64,000 nucleotides of DNA from Ehretia macrophylla (GCA_037974665.1 CM075770.1:64181850-64245849), one strand, 5' to 3'; shown: positions 22,472 through 33,859, counted from the stretch's first letter. Numbers and translations: made by a program. The notes: generated by a model from the sequence alone, not told the origin.

Positions 22472-23027
22472 TTTTTAATTATTTTTTTCTCCAGTTCGGG
22501 TTGCCAAGGTACTTTATCCACCAAATTTCTATTATCGAATCCCATGGCACCTTGGGCAAGACATCTTTGCTTCACGTGGAGGCTGGGCCCGTAAACCGAG
22601 GGCGTAGGGCTTGTGACCATGTCTCTGTCGCTCCGGTGCCCATAACTTTTGATCTGTAAGGAGTTATGCGGCGCACAACATACAGTTGCAAAGCTCTCCG
22701 ATAGCTTTACGAAAGGGGCAGCCAGCTTGCTCGCTTTACCCATTTTGGACCCCAAAATCGAATGTTTTCATTAGTTTCAGGCCACTTTTCTTCTTTTGCT
22801 CTTTTTTTTTGTCCCGGGTCGTACGTCGTGAGTTGTTAAAAGGACAACAACCTTACTCGCAGGGAATTAGAGGGCCCTACAATGCGTCGATATCACGTCT
22901 TGCGAGGATGCTGCGTTGTTGAAGCGGATGGTTATCGTTAAGCCCATTGGGCCTTTTGAATTGGCCATCTCTCTAGGCTGGGACTGTGAACCGTTATCAC
23001 ATAAAGGAATTGTGCCCTCAACATGAC

Positions 23028-23147
23028 GGTTTCGATCATACCAGCACTAATGCACTAGATCCCATTAGAACTCCGAAGTTAAGCGTGCCTAGGCGAGAGT
23101 AGTACTAGGATGGGTGACCCCCTTGGAAGTCCTCGAGTTGCACCCCC
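23028..23147 (+). rRNA. 5S: 5S rRNA gene copy 31 (GGTTTCG class)
   Basis: G3T, G5T, C29T, G30A, C39T, T62C, G64A, G97T, T109A. Close to copies 56 and 85. Confidence 0.86.
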
Positions 23148-23703
23148 ATTTCATTTTTTTTTTCTCCGGTTAGGGTTGCCAAGATACTTTATCCACCAAA
23201 TTTCTATTATCAAATCCAACGGCACCACGGACAAGACAACCTCGCTTAACGTGGAGGGTGGGCCCGCAAACCAAGGGCGTAGGGCTTGGGACCAGATCTC
23301 CGTCTCTCCGGTGCCCATAACTTTTGATCCGTAAAGAGTTACGCGGCGCACATCATACCGTTGCAAAGTTCTCTGACAGCTCTACGGAGGGGGCAGCTAG
23401 CTTGCTCGCTATGCCCTTGTTGGAGTCCAAAATAAAATGTTTTCATCAGTTTCATGCCACTTTTCTTCTTTTGCTCTATTTTTTCATCCCAGATCGTACG
23501 TCATGTGCTTTTAAAAGGACGACAACCTTACTCGCTGGACATTAGAAGGACCTACAACGCGTCAATATCACGTCTTGGGAGGATGCTGCATTGTTGAAGT
23601 GGATGGGTTGTCATTAAGACCATTGGGCCTTTTGAATGGGCCATCTCTCTATGCTGGGACTGTGAATCGTTAACAAATAAAAGAATTGTGCCCTCAACAT
23701 GAC

Positions 23704-23823
23704 GGGTGCGATCATACCAGCACTAATGCATCGGATGCCATCAGAACCTCGAAGTTAAGCGAACTTGGGCGAGAGTAGTACTAGGATGGGTGACCCCATG
23801 GAAAGTCCTCGTGTTGCACCCCC
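23704..23823 (+). rRNA. 5S: 5S rRNA gene copy 32
   Basis: C28T, C34G, T45C, C46T, T59A, G60A, C95A, G99A. Poor match to copies 57 and 86, which occupy the corresponding places in the other blocks. Confidence 0.88.
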
Positions 23824-24378
23824 TTCTCAGTTTTTTTTCCTTGGTTAGTGTTTCCAAGATACTTTATCCACCAAATTTCTATTACCGAATCACACGAAAC
23901 ATTGGGCAAGACAACTTCGCTTCACGTAGAGGCTGGGCCCGCAAACTGAGGGCGTAGTGCTTGTGACTAGGTCTCCGTCGCTCCGGCGCCCATAATTTTT
24001 GATCCGTAAGGAATTACATGGCGCACAGCATACCGTTGGAAATCTATCTGAGAGCTCTACGACGGGGACAGCCAGCTTGCTCGCTGTGTCCATTTTTGGA
24101 GCCTAAAATCAAACATTTTCATCAGTTTTGTGCCCTTTTCTTCTTTTAATCTATTTTTTCATCCCGGATTGTGCGTCGTCAGCTGTTAAAAGGACGACAA
24201 CATTACTCGCAGGGCATTGGAAAGCCCTACAACATGTCGATATCACGTCTTGCGAGGATGCTGCGTTGTTGAAGCGGATGGGTTGTCGTTAAGCCCATTG
24301 GGCCTTTTGAATGGGCCATCTTTCTAGGATGGGACTGTGAACCATTGACAAATATAGGAATTGTCCCCTCAACATGAC

Positions 24379-24498
24379 GGGTGTGTTTATACCAGCACTA
24401 ATGCACTGGATCCCATCATAACTCCAAAGTTAAGCGTGCTTGGGCGAGAGTAGTACTAGGATGGGGGACCCCCTAGGAAGTCCTCGTGTTGCATGCCC
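24379..24498 (+). rRNA. 5S: 5S rRNA gene copy 33
   Basis: C6T, A8T, C10T, C29T, G41T, G48A, T88G, G97A, C116T, C117G. Confidence 0.86.
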
Positions 24499-25027
24499 CT
24501 ATTCAATTTTTTTTCCTCCGGTTTGGGTTACCAAGATACTTTATCCACCATATTTCTATTATCGAATCCCACGGCACCATGGGCAAGACAACTTCGCTTC
24601 ACGTGGAGGCTGGGCCCGCAAACCAAGGGCGTCGGGCTTATGACCAGGTCTCCGTTGCTCCGGTGCCCATAACTTTTGATCCGTAAGGTGTTACGCAGTG
24701 CACAGCATACCGTTGCAAAGCTCTCTGACAGCTCTACTACGAGTGCAGCCAGCTTGATCGTTGTACCCATTTTTGGAGCCCAAAATCGAACCTTTTCATC
24801 AGTTTTAGGCCATTTTTCTTCTTTTGCTCTGTTTTTCCGTCCTAGATCGTACGTCGTGAGCTGCTAAAAGGATGACAACCTTACTCACGGGACATTAGAG
24901 GGCCCTACAACGCGTCGGTATCACGTCTTGCGAGGATGCTGAGCCCATTGGGCCTTTTGAATGGGCCATCTCTCTAGGATGTGACTGTGAACCGTTAACA
25001 CATAAAGAATTGTGCCCTCAACATGTT
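24499..25027 (+). other. Spacer with 28-bp deletion
   Basis: GAGGATGCTGAG is followed at once by CCCATTGGG; the related units near 41.88 and 61.58 kb keep the intervening TTGTTGAAGCGG...ATTA. The A-box echo is lost here. Confidence 0.75.
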
Positions 25028-25147
25028 GGGTGCGATCATACCAGCACTAATGCACCGGATCCCACCAGAACTCCGAAGTTAAGCGTGCTTGGGCGATAGT
25101 AGTACTAGGATGGGTGACCCCCTGCAAAGTCCTCGTGTTGCAACCCC
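25028..25147 (+). rRNA. 5S: 5S rRNA gene copy 34
   Basis: T38C, G70T, G98C, G99A, C116A. Upstream reads CATGTTGGG, so the -1 base is T, as in copy 88. Confidence 0.91.
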
Positions 25148-25705
25148 TTTTTCAATTTTTTTTGCTCCGGTTTGGGTTGCCAAGATACTTTATCCACCAC
25201 ATTTCTATTATTGAATCCCACGGCACCTTGGGCTAGGCAACTTCGCTTCACGTGGAGGATGGGCCTGCTAACCGAGGGCGTAGGGCTTGTGACCAGGTCT
25301 CCATCGCTCCGGTGCCCATAACTTTTGATCCGTAAGGAGTTATACGGCGCAAAACATACCGTTGCAAAGCTCTCCGACAGCTCTACGACGGGGGCAGCCA
25401 ACTTGCTCGTTGTTCCCATTTTTGGAGCCCAAAATCGAACGTTTTTATCAGTTTCAGGCCATTTTTCTTCTTTTGCTCTATTTTTTCATCCCCGATCGTA
25501 CGTCGTGAACTGTTAAAATGATGACAACCTTACTCGCGGGACATTAGAGGGCCCTACAACGCGTCGATATCACGTCTTGCAAGGATGTTGCGTTGTTGAA
25601 GCAAATGGGTTGTCATTAAGCCCATTGGGCCTTTTGAATGGGCCATCTCTCTAGGCTGGGACTATGAACCGTCAATACATAATGGATTTGTGCCCTCAAC
25701 ATGAC

Positions 25706-25825
25706 GGGTGCGATCATACTAGCACTAATGCACTAGATCCCATCAGAACTTCGAAGTTAAACGTGCTTGGGTGAGAGTAGTACTAGGATGGGTGACCCCC
25801 TGGGAAGTCCTCGTGTTGCACCCCG
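25706..25825 (+). rRNA. 5S: 5S rRNA gene copy 35
   Basis: C15T, C29T, G30A, C46T, G56A, C67T, last base G. Confidence 0.9.
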
Positions 25826-26383
25826 CTTTTCAATTTTTTTTGCTCTGGTTTGGCTTGCCAAGATACTTTAGCCACCACATTTCTATTATCGAATCCCATG
25901 GCATCTTGGGCAAGACAACTTCGCTTCACGTGGAGGCTGGGCCTGCAAACCGAGGGCGTAGGGCATGTGACCAAGCCTCCTTCGCTCCGGTTCCCATAAC
26001 TTTTGATCCGTAAGGAGTTACGCGGCACACAGCATACCGTTGCAAAGCTCTCCGACAGCTCTACGAAATAGGCAGCAGACTTGCTCCTTTTGCCATTTTT
26101 TGAAGCCCAAAATTGAACGTTTTCATCAGGTTTAGGCCTTTTTTCTTCTTTTGCTATGTTTTTCCATCCCAGATCGTACGTCGTGAGCTGCTAAAAGGAC
26201 GACAACCTTACTCGTGGGGCATTAGAGGGCCCTACAACGCGTCAATATCACGCCTTGCGAGGATGCTGCGTTGTTGAAGCGGATGGGCTGTCATTAAGCC
26301 CATTGGGCATTTTGAATGGGCCATCTCTCTAAGATGGGACTGTGAACCGTTAACAAATAAAGGAATTGTGCCCTCAACATTAC

Positions 26384-26503
26384 AGGTGCGATCATACCAG
26401 CACTAATGCACCGGATCCCATCAGAACTCCGAAGTTAAGCGTGCTTGGGCGAGAGTAGTACTAGGATGGGTGACCCTCTGGGAAGTCCCCTTGTTGCACC
26501 CCC
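26384..26503 (+). rRNA. 5S: 5S rRNA gene copy 36
   Basis: G1A, C94T, T106C, G108T only; A-box and intermediate element intact. Its partner is missing from block A2 and is copy 90 in G2. Confidence 0.92.
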
Positions 26504-27062
26504 TTTTCAATTTTTTTTTGCCTTGGTTATAGGTTTGCCAAGATACTTTATCCACCAAATTTCTATTACCCAATCCCACGGAACATTGGGCAAGTCAACT
26601 TCGCTTCACCTAGGGGCTGGGCATCAAAACCGAGGGCGTAAGGCTTGTGACCAGGTCTCTGTCACTCCGGTGCCCATAACTTTTGATCCGTAAGGAGTTC
26701 CGCGACGCACAGCATACCGTTACAAAGCTCTCTAAGAGCTCTGCGATAGGGGCAGCAAGCTTGCTTGCTTTGCCATTTTTGGAGCCCAAAATCGACCATT
26801 TTTATCAGTTTCAGGCCACTTTTCTTCTTTTGCCCTGTTTTTCCGTCCTGGATCATATGTCGTGAGGTGTTAAAAGTACGACAAATTTACTCGCGGGACA
26901 TTAGAGGGCCCAACAACGCGTCGATATCACGTCTTGTGAGGATGCTACGTTGTTGAAGTGGATGGGTTGTCGTTAAGCCCATTGGGCCATTTGAATGGGC
27001 CATCTCTCTAGGCTGGAACTGTGAATCATTAACACATAAAGGAATTGTGCCCTCAACATGAC

Positions 27063-27182
27063 GAGTGCGATTATACCAGTACTAATGCACCAGATCACAT
27101 CAGAACTCCGAAGTTAAGCGTGCTTGGACGAGAGTAGTACTGGGATAGGTGACCCCCTGGTAAGTCCTCGTGTTGCACCCCC
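27063..27182 (+). rRNA. 5S: 5S rRNA gene copy 37
   Basis: G2A, C10T, C18T, G30A, C35A, G66A, A80G, G85A, G99T. Shares ATCACATC, GGACGAG and CTGGTAAG with copies 61 and 91. Confidence 0.88.
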
Positions 27183-27742
27183 CCTTTTCAATTTTTTTTG
27201 CTCCGGTTTGGATTGCCAACATGCTTTATCCACCACATTCCTATTATCAACTCCCACACCACCTTGGGCAAGACACCTTCGCTTCACGTGGAGGCTGGGC
27301 CCACAAAACGAGGGCGTAGGGCTTGTGACCAAGTCTCCGTCGTTTTGGTGCCCATAACTTTTGATCCGTAAGGGGTTACGCGGCGCAGAGCATACCGTTG
27401 CAAAGCTCTCTGAGAACTCTACGAAGGGGGTTAGCCACCTTGCTCGCTGTACCCATTTTTGGAGGCCAAAATCGAACTTTTTCATCAGTTTTAGGCCACT
27501 TTTCTTCCTTTGCTCTGTTTTTCGGTCCCGGATTGTACGTCGTGAGCTGTTAAAAGTACAACAACCTTACTCGTGGGACGTTAGGGTGCCCTACAATGCG
27601 TCGATATCACGTCTTGCTAGGATGCTGCGTTGTTGAAGCAGATGGGTTGTCGTTAAGCCCATTGGACCTTTTGAATTGGCCATCTCTCTAGGCTGGGACT
27701 GCGAAACGTCAACACATAAAGGAATTGTGCCTTCAACATGAC

Positions 27743-27862
27743 GGGTGCGATCATACCAGCCCTAATGCACCAGATCGCATTAGAACTCCGAAGTTAAACG
27801 TGCTTGGGTGAGAGTAGTACTAGGATGGGTGACCCCCTGGGAAGTCCTCGTGTTGCACCCTG
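27743..27862 (+). rRNA. 5S: 5S rRNA gene copy 38
   Basis: A19C, G30A, C35G, C39T, G56A, C67T, end CCCTG. Partner of copy 62 at 16283 bp. Confidence 0.89.
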
Positions 27863-28411
27863 CTTTTCAATTTTTTTTGCTCTGGTTTGGCTTGCCAAGA
27901 TACTTTATCCACCACATTTCTATTATCGAATCCCATGCCACCTTGGGCAAGACAACTTCGCTTCATGTGGAGGCTGGGCTCGCAAACCGAGAGCGTAGGG
28001 CATGTGACCAGGCCTCCGTTGTTCCGGTGCCCATAACTTTTAAACCGTGAGGAGTTACGCGGCGCACATCATACCGTTGAAAAGCTCTTCGACAGCTCTA
28101 CAAAAGAGGCAGCCGGCTTGCTCGTTCTTCCACCTTTTGAAGCCCAAAATCGAACTTTTTCATCAAGTTTAGGCCACTTTTCTTCTTTTGCTCTGTTTTT
28201 TCATCCCGGATCGTACGTCGTGAGCTGCGACAACCTTACTCGTGGTACATTAGAGGGCCCTACAATGCGTCGATATCACGCCTTGTGAGGATGCTGCATT
28301 GTTGAAGTGGATGGGCTGTCGTTAAGCCCATTGGGCATTTTGAATGGGCCATCTCTCTAGGATGGGACTGTGAACCATTAACAAATAAAGAAATTGTGCC
28401 CTCAACATGAC

Positions 28412-28531
28412 AGGTGCGATCATACCAGTATTAATGCACCAGATCCCATCAAAACCCCAAAGTTAACTGTTCTTGGGCGCGAGTTGTACTAGGATGGGTG
28501 ACCCCCTGGGAAGTCATCTTGTTGCACCACC
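28412..28531 (+). rRNA. 5S: 5S rRNA gene copy 39
   Basis: Heavily changed: G1A, C18T, C20T, G30A, G41A, T45C, G48A, G56C, C57T, G60T, A69C, A74T, C105A, G108T, C118A. Partner of copy 63; the A-box is lost in both. Confidence 0.82.
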
Positions 28532-29087
28532 TTTTCAATTTTTTTTGCCTTGGTTAGGGTTGCCAAGATACTTTATCCACCAAATTTCTATTACCGAATC
28601 CCGCGGAACATTGGGCAAGACAACTTCACTTCACGTAGGGGCTGGGCCCTAAAACCGAGGGCGTAGGGCTTGTGACCAGGTCTCCGTCACTCCGGTGCCC
28701 ACAATTTTTGATCCGTAAGGAGTTACGCGGCGCACAGCATACCGTTGTAAAGCTCTCTAAGAGCTTTGCGATGGGGGCAGCCAGCTTGCTTGCTTTGCCA
28801 TTTTTGGAGCCCAAAATCGACCGTTTTCATAAGTTTCAGGCCACTTTTCTTCTTTTACACTCTTTTTCCGTCCCAGATCGTACGTCGTGTGCTGTTGAAA
28901 GGATGACAACCTTACTCGCGGGACATTAGAAATGCCCTACAATGCTTCGATATCTCGTCTTGCAAGGATGCGGCGTTGTTGAAGCGGTTGGGTTATTGTT
29001 AAGCCCATTGGGCCTTTTGAATAGGGCATCTCTCTAGGCTGGGACTGTGAACCGTTAACAAATAAAAGAATTGTGCCTCAACATGAC

Positions 29088-29207
29088 GGGTGCGATCATA
29101 CCAGCACTAATGCACAGGATCCCATCAGAACCTCGAAGTTAAGCGTGCTTAGGCGAGAGTAGTACTATGATGGGTGACCCCCTAGGAAGTCCTCGTGTTG
29201 CACCCCC
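29088..29207 (+). rRNA. 5S: 5S rRNA gene copy 40
   Basis: C29A, T45C, C46T, G64A, G81T, G97A. Confidence 0.91.
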
Positions 29208-29762
29208 CTTTTCAATTTTTTTTTCTCCGGTTTGGGTTGCCAAGATACTTTATCCACCCAATTTCTATTATTGAATCCCACGGCACCTTGGGCAAGACAA
29301 CTTCGACTCATATAGAGGCTGGGCCCGTAAACCGAGGGCGTAGGGCTTGTGACTAGGTCTCCGTCGCTCCGGTGCCCATAACTTTTGATCACTAAGGAGT
29401 TACGCGGTGCACAGCAAACCGTTACAAAGCTCTCCGACAGCTCTACAAAGGGGGCAGCCTGCTTATTTGCTGTGCCCATTTTGGAGCCCAAAATTGAACA
29501 TTTTAATCAGTTTCAGGCCACTTTTCTTCTTTTGCTATGTTTTTTCGTCCTGGATCGTACGTGGTGAGCTGTTAAAGGACGACAACCTTACTCGTGGGAC
29601 ATTAGAGAGCCCTACAATGCGTCGATATCACGTCTTGTGAGGATGCTGTGTTATTGAAGCGGATGGGTTGTCGTTAAGCCCATGGGCCTTTTGAATGGGC
29701 CATCTCTCTAGGCTGCGACTGTGAGCCGTTAAGAAATAAAGGAGTTGTGCCTTCAACATGAC

Positions 29763-29882
29763 GGGTGTGATCATACCAGCACTAATGCACGGGATCCCAT
29801 CAGAACTCCGAAGTTAAGCATGCTTGGGCGAGAGTAGTACTAGGATGGGTGACCCCCTGGGAAGTCTTCGTTTTGCACCCCC
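29763..29882 (+). rRNA. 5S: 5S rRNA gene copy 41
   Basis: C6T, C29G, G58A, C105T, G110T; C-box intact. Partner of copy 65. Confidence 0.92.
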
Positions 29883-30347
29883 TTTTCAATTTTTTTTGCT
29901 CCGGTTAGGGTTGCCAAGATACTTTATCCACCACATTTCTTTTATCGAATCCCACAGCACCTTGAGCAAGACAACTTCGCTTCACGTGGAGGCTGGGCTC
30001 GCAAACCGATGGCGTAGGGCTTGTGACCAGGTCTCCATCGCTCCGGTGCCTATAACTTTTGATCCGTAAGGAGTTACGCGGCACACAGCATACCGTTGCA
30101 AAGCTCTCTGACAACTCTACGAAGGGGGTAGCCAACTTACTCGCTTTGCCCTTTTTGGAGCCCAAAATCGAACGTTTTCATCAGTTTCAGGCCACTTTTA
30201 TTCTTTAGCTCTATTTTTTCATCCCGGATCGTACGTCGTTAGCTATTAAAAGGACGACAACCTTACTCGCAGAACATTAGAGGGCCCTACAACGCGTCGA
30301 TATCACGTCTTGCGAGGATGCTGTCTTGTTAAAGCGGATGGGTTGTC

Positions 30348-30376
30348 GTTAAGCCCATTGGGCCTTTTGAATGGGC
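30348..30376. other. Upstream A-box echo and TGGGCC hairpin (representative unit)
   Basis: GTTAAGCCCATTGGGC starts 91 bp before copy 42; it resembles the gene's own A-box (GTTAAGC and TTGGGC shared, centre CCA against GTGC). GCCCATT and AATGGGC (30353-30359, 30370-30376) can pair as a 7-bp stem, and TGGGCC occurs twice. TGGGCC/T is the site II (TCP) motif of plant ribosomal-protein promoters; relevance here is inference. Confidence 0.45.
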
Positions 30377-30406
30377 CATCTCTTTAGGCTGGAACTGTGA
30401 ACCGTT

Positions 30407-30438
30407 AATGAATAAAGGAATTGTGCCCTCAACATGAC
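30407..30438 (+). promoter_or_regulatory. 5S upstream promoter, AATGAATAAAGG class (copy 42)
   Basis: TATA-like box variant AATGAATAAAGG at -32 to -21. It is also seen before copies 57, 66 and 86, which share a neighbouring TCTTTAGGCTGGAACT stretch, so it marks one sublineage. Confidence 0.6.
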
Positions 30439-30558
30439 GGGTGCGATCATACCAGCACTAATGCACTGGATCCAATCAGAACTCCGAAGTTAAGCGTGCT
30501 TAGGCGAGAGTAGTACTAGAATAGGTGACCCCCAGGGAAGTCCTCGTGTTGCACCCCA
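30439..30558 (+). rRNA. 5S: 5S rRNA gene copy 42
   Basis: C29T, C36A, G64A, G82A, G85A, T96A, last base A. Has the AATGAATAAAGG promoter version. Confidence 0.9.
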
Positions 30559-31028
30559 CCTTTTCAATTTTTTTTGCTCCATTTGGGGTTACCAAGATAC
30601 TTTATCCACAACATTTCTATTATCGAATCCCACAGTACCTTGGCCAAGACAACTTCGCTTCACGTAAAGGCTGGGCCAGCAAACCGAGGGCGTAGGGCTT
30701 ATGACCAGGTCTCCGTCGCTCCGGTGCCCATAACTTTTGATCTGTAAAGAGTTACGCGTCGCACAGCATACCGTTGCAAAGCTGTCCGACAGCTCTACGA
30801 AGAGGGAAGCCAGCTTGCACGCTATGCCCTTGTTGGAGTCCAAAATCAAACGTTTTTATCAGTTTCAGGACGCTTTTTCTTCTTTTGCTCAGTTTTTTCG
30901 TCCTGGATTATACGTCGTGAGCTGTTAAAAGGATGACAACCTTACTCGCTGGACATTAGAATGGGCCATCTCGCAAGGCTGGGACTGTGAACCGTTAACA
31001 AAAAAAAGAATTATGCCCTCATCATGAC
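30559..31028 (+). other. Spacer with deletion of about 88 bp
   Basis: ACATTAGAATG joins GGGCCATC at about 30961. Related units have GAATG at both parent sites (ATTAGAATGCCC and TTTTGAATGGGC), a 5-nt microhomology. The A-box echo is removed. Confidence 0.8.
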
Positions 31029-31148
31029 GGGTGCGATTATACCAGTACTAAAGCACTATATACCATCAGAACTCCGAAGTTAAGCGTGCTAGGGCGATAG
31101 TAGTACTAGGATAGGTGACCCCCTTGGAAGTCCTCGTGTTGCACCCCC
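31029..31148 (+). rRNA. 5S: 5S rRNA gene copy 43
   Basis: C10T, C18T, T24A, C29T, G30A, G31T, C34A, T63A, G70T, G85A, G97T. TATA-like box replaced by a run of A's, as at copy 78. Confidence 0.86.
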
Positions 31149-31674
31149 CCTTTTCAATTTTGTTTGCTCCAGTTTGGGTTGCCAAAATACTTTATCCACC
31201 ACATTTCTATTATTGAATCCCACGGCACCTTGGGCAAGACAACTTCGCTTCACGTGGAGGCTGGGCCCGCAAGCCGAAGGTGTAGGGCTTGTGACCTGGT
31301 CTCCGTCGCTCCGGTTCCCATAACTTTTGATTCGTAAGGAGTTACGCGCCGCACAGCATACCGTTGCAAAGCTCTCTGACAGCTCTACGAAGGGGGCAGC
31401 TAGCTTGCTCACTGTGACCTTTTTGGAGTCAAAAATCGAACGTTTTCATTACTTTTAGCCCACTTTTCTTCTTTTGCTATGTTTTTCCATCCCGGATCGT
31501 ACGTCGTGAGCTACTAAAAGGACGAGAACCTTGCTTGTGGGGAAATAGAGGGCCCTACAACCCATTGATATCACGTCTTGAGAGGATGCAGCGTTGTTGA
31601 AGTGGATGGGTTGTCGTTAAGCCCATTGGGCCTTTTGAATAGGCCATCTCTCTACGTTGGGAATGTGAACCGTT

Positions 31675-31706
31675 AACAAATAAAGGAATTATGCCCTCAG
31701 CATGAC
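31675..31706 (+). promoter_or_regulatory. 5S upstream promoter, AACAAATAAAGG class (copy 44)
   Basis: AAATAAAG lies near -28, GCCC at -14 to -11 and C at -1, matching the plant 5S upstream arrangement described in Arabidopsis (TATA-like at -28, GC near -12, C at -1) that helps RNA polymerase III initiate. It is the commonest version in the window. Confidence 0.7.
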
Positions 31707-31826
31707 GGGTGCGATTATACCAACACTAATACACCGGATCCCATCAGAACTCCGAAGTTAAGCGTGCTTGGGCGAGAGTAGTACTAGGATGGGTGACCCC
31801 CTGGGAAGTCCTCGTGTTGCACCCCC
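31707..31826 (+). rRNA. 5S: 5S rRNA gene copy 44 (among the best preserved)
   Basis: Only C10T, G17A and G25A; positions 26-120, including A-box, intermediate element and C-box, match consensus. The upstream AAATAAAG and C at -1 are present and TTTT follows. By sequence one of the two most plausible working genes here. Confidence 0.95.
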
Positions 31827-31827
31827 C

Positions 31828-31842
31828 TTTTAGATTTTTTTT
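31828..31842 (+). terminator. RNA polymerase III T-run terminator (representative, after copy 44)
   Basis: TTTT directly after the C-run, then T8 a few bases later. Almost every copy has TTTT at about +122 and a T7-T9 tract at about +129, the standard pol III stop on the non-template strand. Confidence 0.75.
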
Positions 31843-32385
31843 GCCCTGGTTAGGGTTGCCAAGATACTTTATCCACCAAATTTCTATTACTGAATCCAAC
31901 GAAACATTGGGCCAGACAACTTCGCTTCATGTAGAGGCTGGGCCCGCAAACTGAAGGCGTAGTGCTTGTGACCAGGTCTCCGTCGCTCCGGTGCCCATAA
32001 CTTTTGATCTGTAAGGAGTTACGTGGTGCACAGCATACCGTTGAAAATCTCTCTGAGAACACTACGACGGGGGCAGCCAGCTTGCTCGTTGTGCCCATTT
32101 TTGGAGCCCAAAATCAAACGTTTTCATCAGTTTCAGGACACATTTCTCCTTTTTGCTCTATATTTTTGTCCCGGATCGTACGTCATGAGCTGTTAAAAGG
32201 GCGACAACCTTACTCGCCGGACATTAGAGGGCCCTACAACGCGTCGATACCACGTCTTCCGAGTATGCTGCATTGTTGAAGCGGATGGGTTGTTGTTAAG
32301 CCCATTGGGCCTTTTGAATTGGCTATCTCTCTAGGCTGGGACTGTGAACCGTTAACAAATAAAGGAATTGTGCCCTCAACATGAC

Positions 32386-32505
32386 GGGTGCAATCAAACT
32401 AGTACTAATACACCGGATCCCATCAGAACTACGAATTTAAGCGTGCTTGGGCGGGAGTAGTACTAGGATGGGTGACCCGCTGGGAATTCCTCGTGTTGCA
32501 TCCCC
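32386..32505 (+). rRNA. 5S: 5S rRNA gene copy 45
   Basis: G7A, T12A, C15T, C18T, G25A, C46A, G51T, A69G, C94G, G102T, C116T. Confidence 0.86.
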
Positions 32506-33062
32506 TTTTCAATTTTTATTGCCCTGGTTAGGGTTGCCAAGATACTTTATCCACCAAATTTAAATTATCGAATCCCACGGCACTTTGGACAAGACAACTT
32601 CGCTTCAAGTGGAGGCGGGGCCCGCAAACTAAGGATGTAGGGCTTGTGACCAGGTCTCCGTCGCTCCGGTGCCCATAACTTTTGATCCGTAATGAGTTAC
32701 GCGGCGCACAGCATACCGTTGCAAAGCTCTCCGACAGCTCTACGACCGGGGAAGGCAGCTTGCTCGCTGTGCCCTGTGTTGGAATCCAAAATTGAACGTT
32801 TTCATAAGTTTCAGGCCACTTTTATGCATTTGCGCTGTTTTTCCGTCCCGGATCGTACGTCGTGAGTTGTTAAAAAGACGACAACCAAACTCCCTGGACA
32901 TTAGAGGGCTATACAATGCGTCAATATCATGTCTTGTTAGGATGGTGCGTTGTTGAAGCGGATAGGTTGTCGTTAAGCCCATTGGGCCTTTTGAATCGGC
33001 TATCGCTCTATAGTGGGATTGTGAACCGTCAACACATAAGGGATTTATGCCTTCAACATGAC

Positions 33063-33182
33063 GGGTACGATCATACTAGCACTAATGCACCGGATCCCAT
33101 TAGAACTTCGAACTTAAGCGTGCTTGGGCGAGAGTAGCACTAGGATGGGTGACCCCCGTGGAAGTCCTCGTGTTGCACCCCC
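33063..33182 (+). rRNA. 5S: 5S rRNA gene copy 46
   Basis: G5A, C15T, C39T, C46T, G51C, T76C, T96G, G97T. Partner of copy 27. Confidence 0.88.
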
Positions 33183-33739
33183 TTTTCAATTTTTTTTGCC
33201 CTGGTTAGGGTTGCCAAGATACTTTATCCACCTTATTTCTATTACTGAATCCCACGGAACATTGGGCAAGATAACTTCTCTTCACATAGAGGCTGGGCCC
33301 GCAAACCGAGGGCGTAGGGCTTGCGACCAAGTCTCCGTCGCTCCGATACCCATAACTTTTCATCCGTAAGGAGTTACGCAGCGCACAGCATACCGTTGCA
33401 AATCTCTCTGAGAGCTCTACGACGGGAGCAGCTAGCTTGCTCGCTATAACCGTTTTTGGAGCCCAAAATCAAACGTTTTCATCAGTTTCAGGCAACTTTT
33501 CTTCTTTTGCTCTATTTTTTCGTATCGTATCGTACGTCGTGAGTTGTCAAAATGGCGACAACCTTACTCGCGGTACATTAGAGGGTCCTACAATGCATCG
33601 ATATCAAGTTTTGCGAGGATGCTGCGTTGTTGAAGCGGATGGGTTGTCGTTAAGCCCATTGGGCCATTTGAATGGGCCATCTCTCTAGGATGGGACTGTG
33701 AACCGTTAACAAATAAAGGAATTGTGCCCTCAACATGAC

Positions 33740-33859
33740 GGGTGCGATTATACCAGCACTAATGCATTGGATCCTATCAGAACTTCGAAGTTAAGCGTGC
33801 TTGGGCGAAAGTAGTACTAGGATAGGTAATTCCCTGGGAAGTCCTCAAGTTGCACCCCT
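33740..33859 (+). rRNA. 5S: 5S rRNA gene copy 47
   Basis: C10T, C28T, C29T, C36T, C46T, G70A, G85A, G89A, C91T, C92T, G108A, T109A, last base T. Partner of copy 28. Confidence 0.85.

Larger units (their letters stand above)
14695..27742 (+). repeat. Higher-order block G1 (copies 19-37)
   Basis: Collinear with 51458-63810: copy n matches copy n+54. Start offsets are 36763-36765 bp for copies 19-30, 36753 at copies 31-32, then change stepwise with indels in the right-hand block. Shared private features include the GGTAATTCCC-type C-box, GGTTTCG starts, the composite spacer and the ATCACATC...GGACGAG gene. Confidence 0.75.
21464..31028 (+). repeat. Higher-order block A1 (copies 29-42)
   Basis: Matches 38398-47400. 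Offset is about 16.93 kb for copies 29-35 (n to n+25) and about 16.28 kb for copies 37-42 (n to n+24), because the partner of copy 36 is missing on the right. Shared markers: an 8-nt loss in GAGCTGCGACAACC (28.23 and 44.51 kb) and AAGCCCATGGGCC (29.68 and 45.96 kb). Copy 32 fits its partner poorly. Confidence 0.75.

Noticed and set aside
31229-31240. CTTGGGCAAGAC in the spacer near +201, resembling CTTGGGCGAGAG of the gene
   Set aside because: Eleven or so bases of likeness without matching flanks; probably chance, and listed only because it recurs in every unit.
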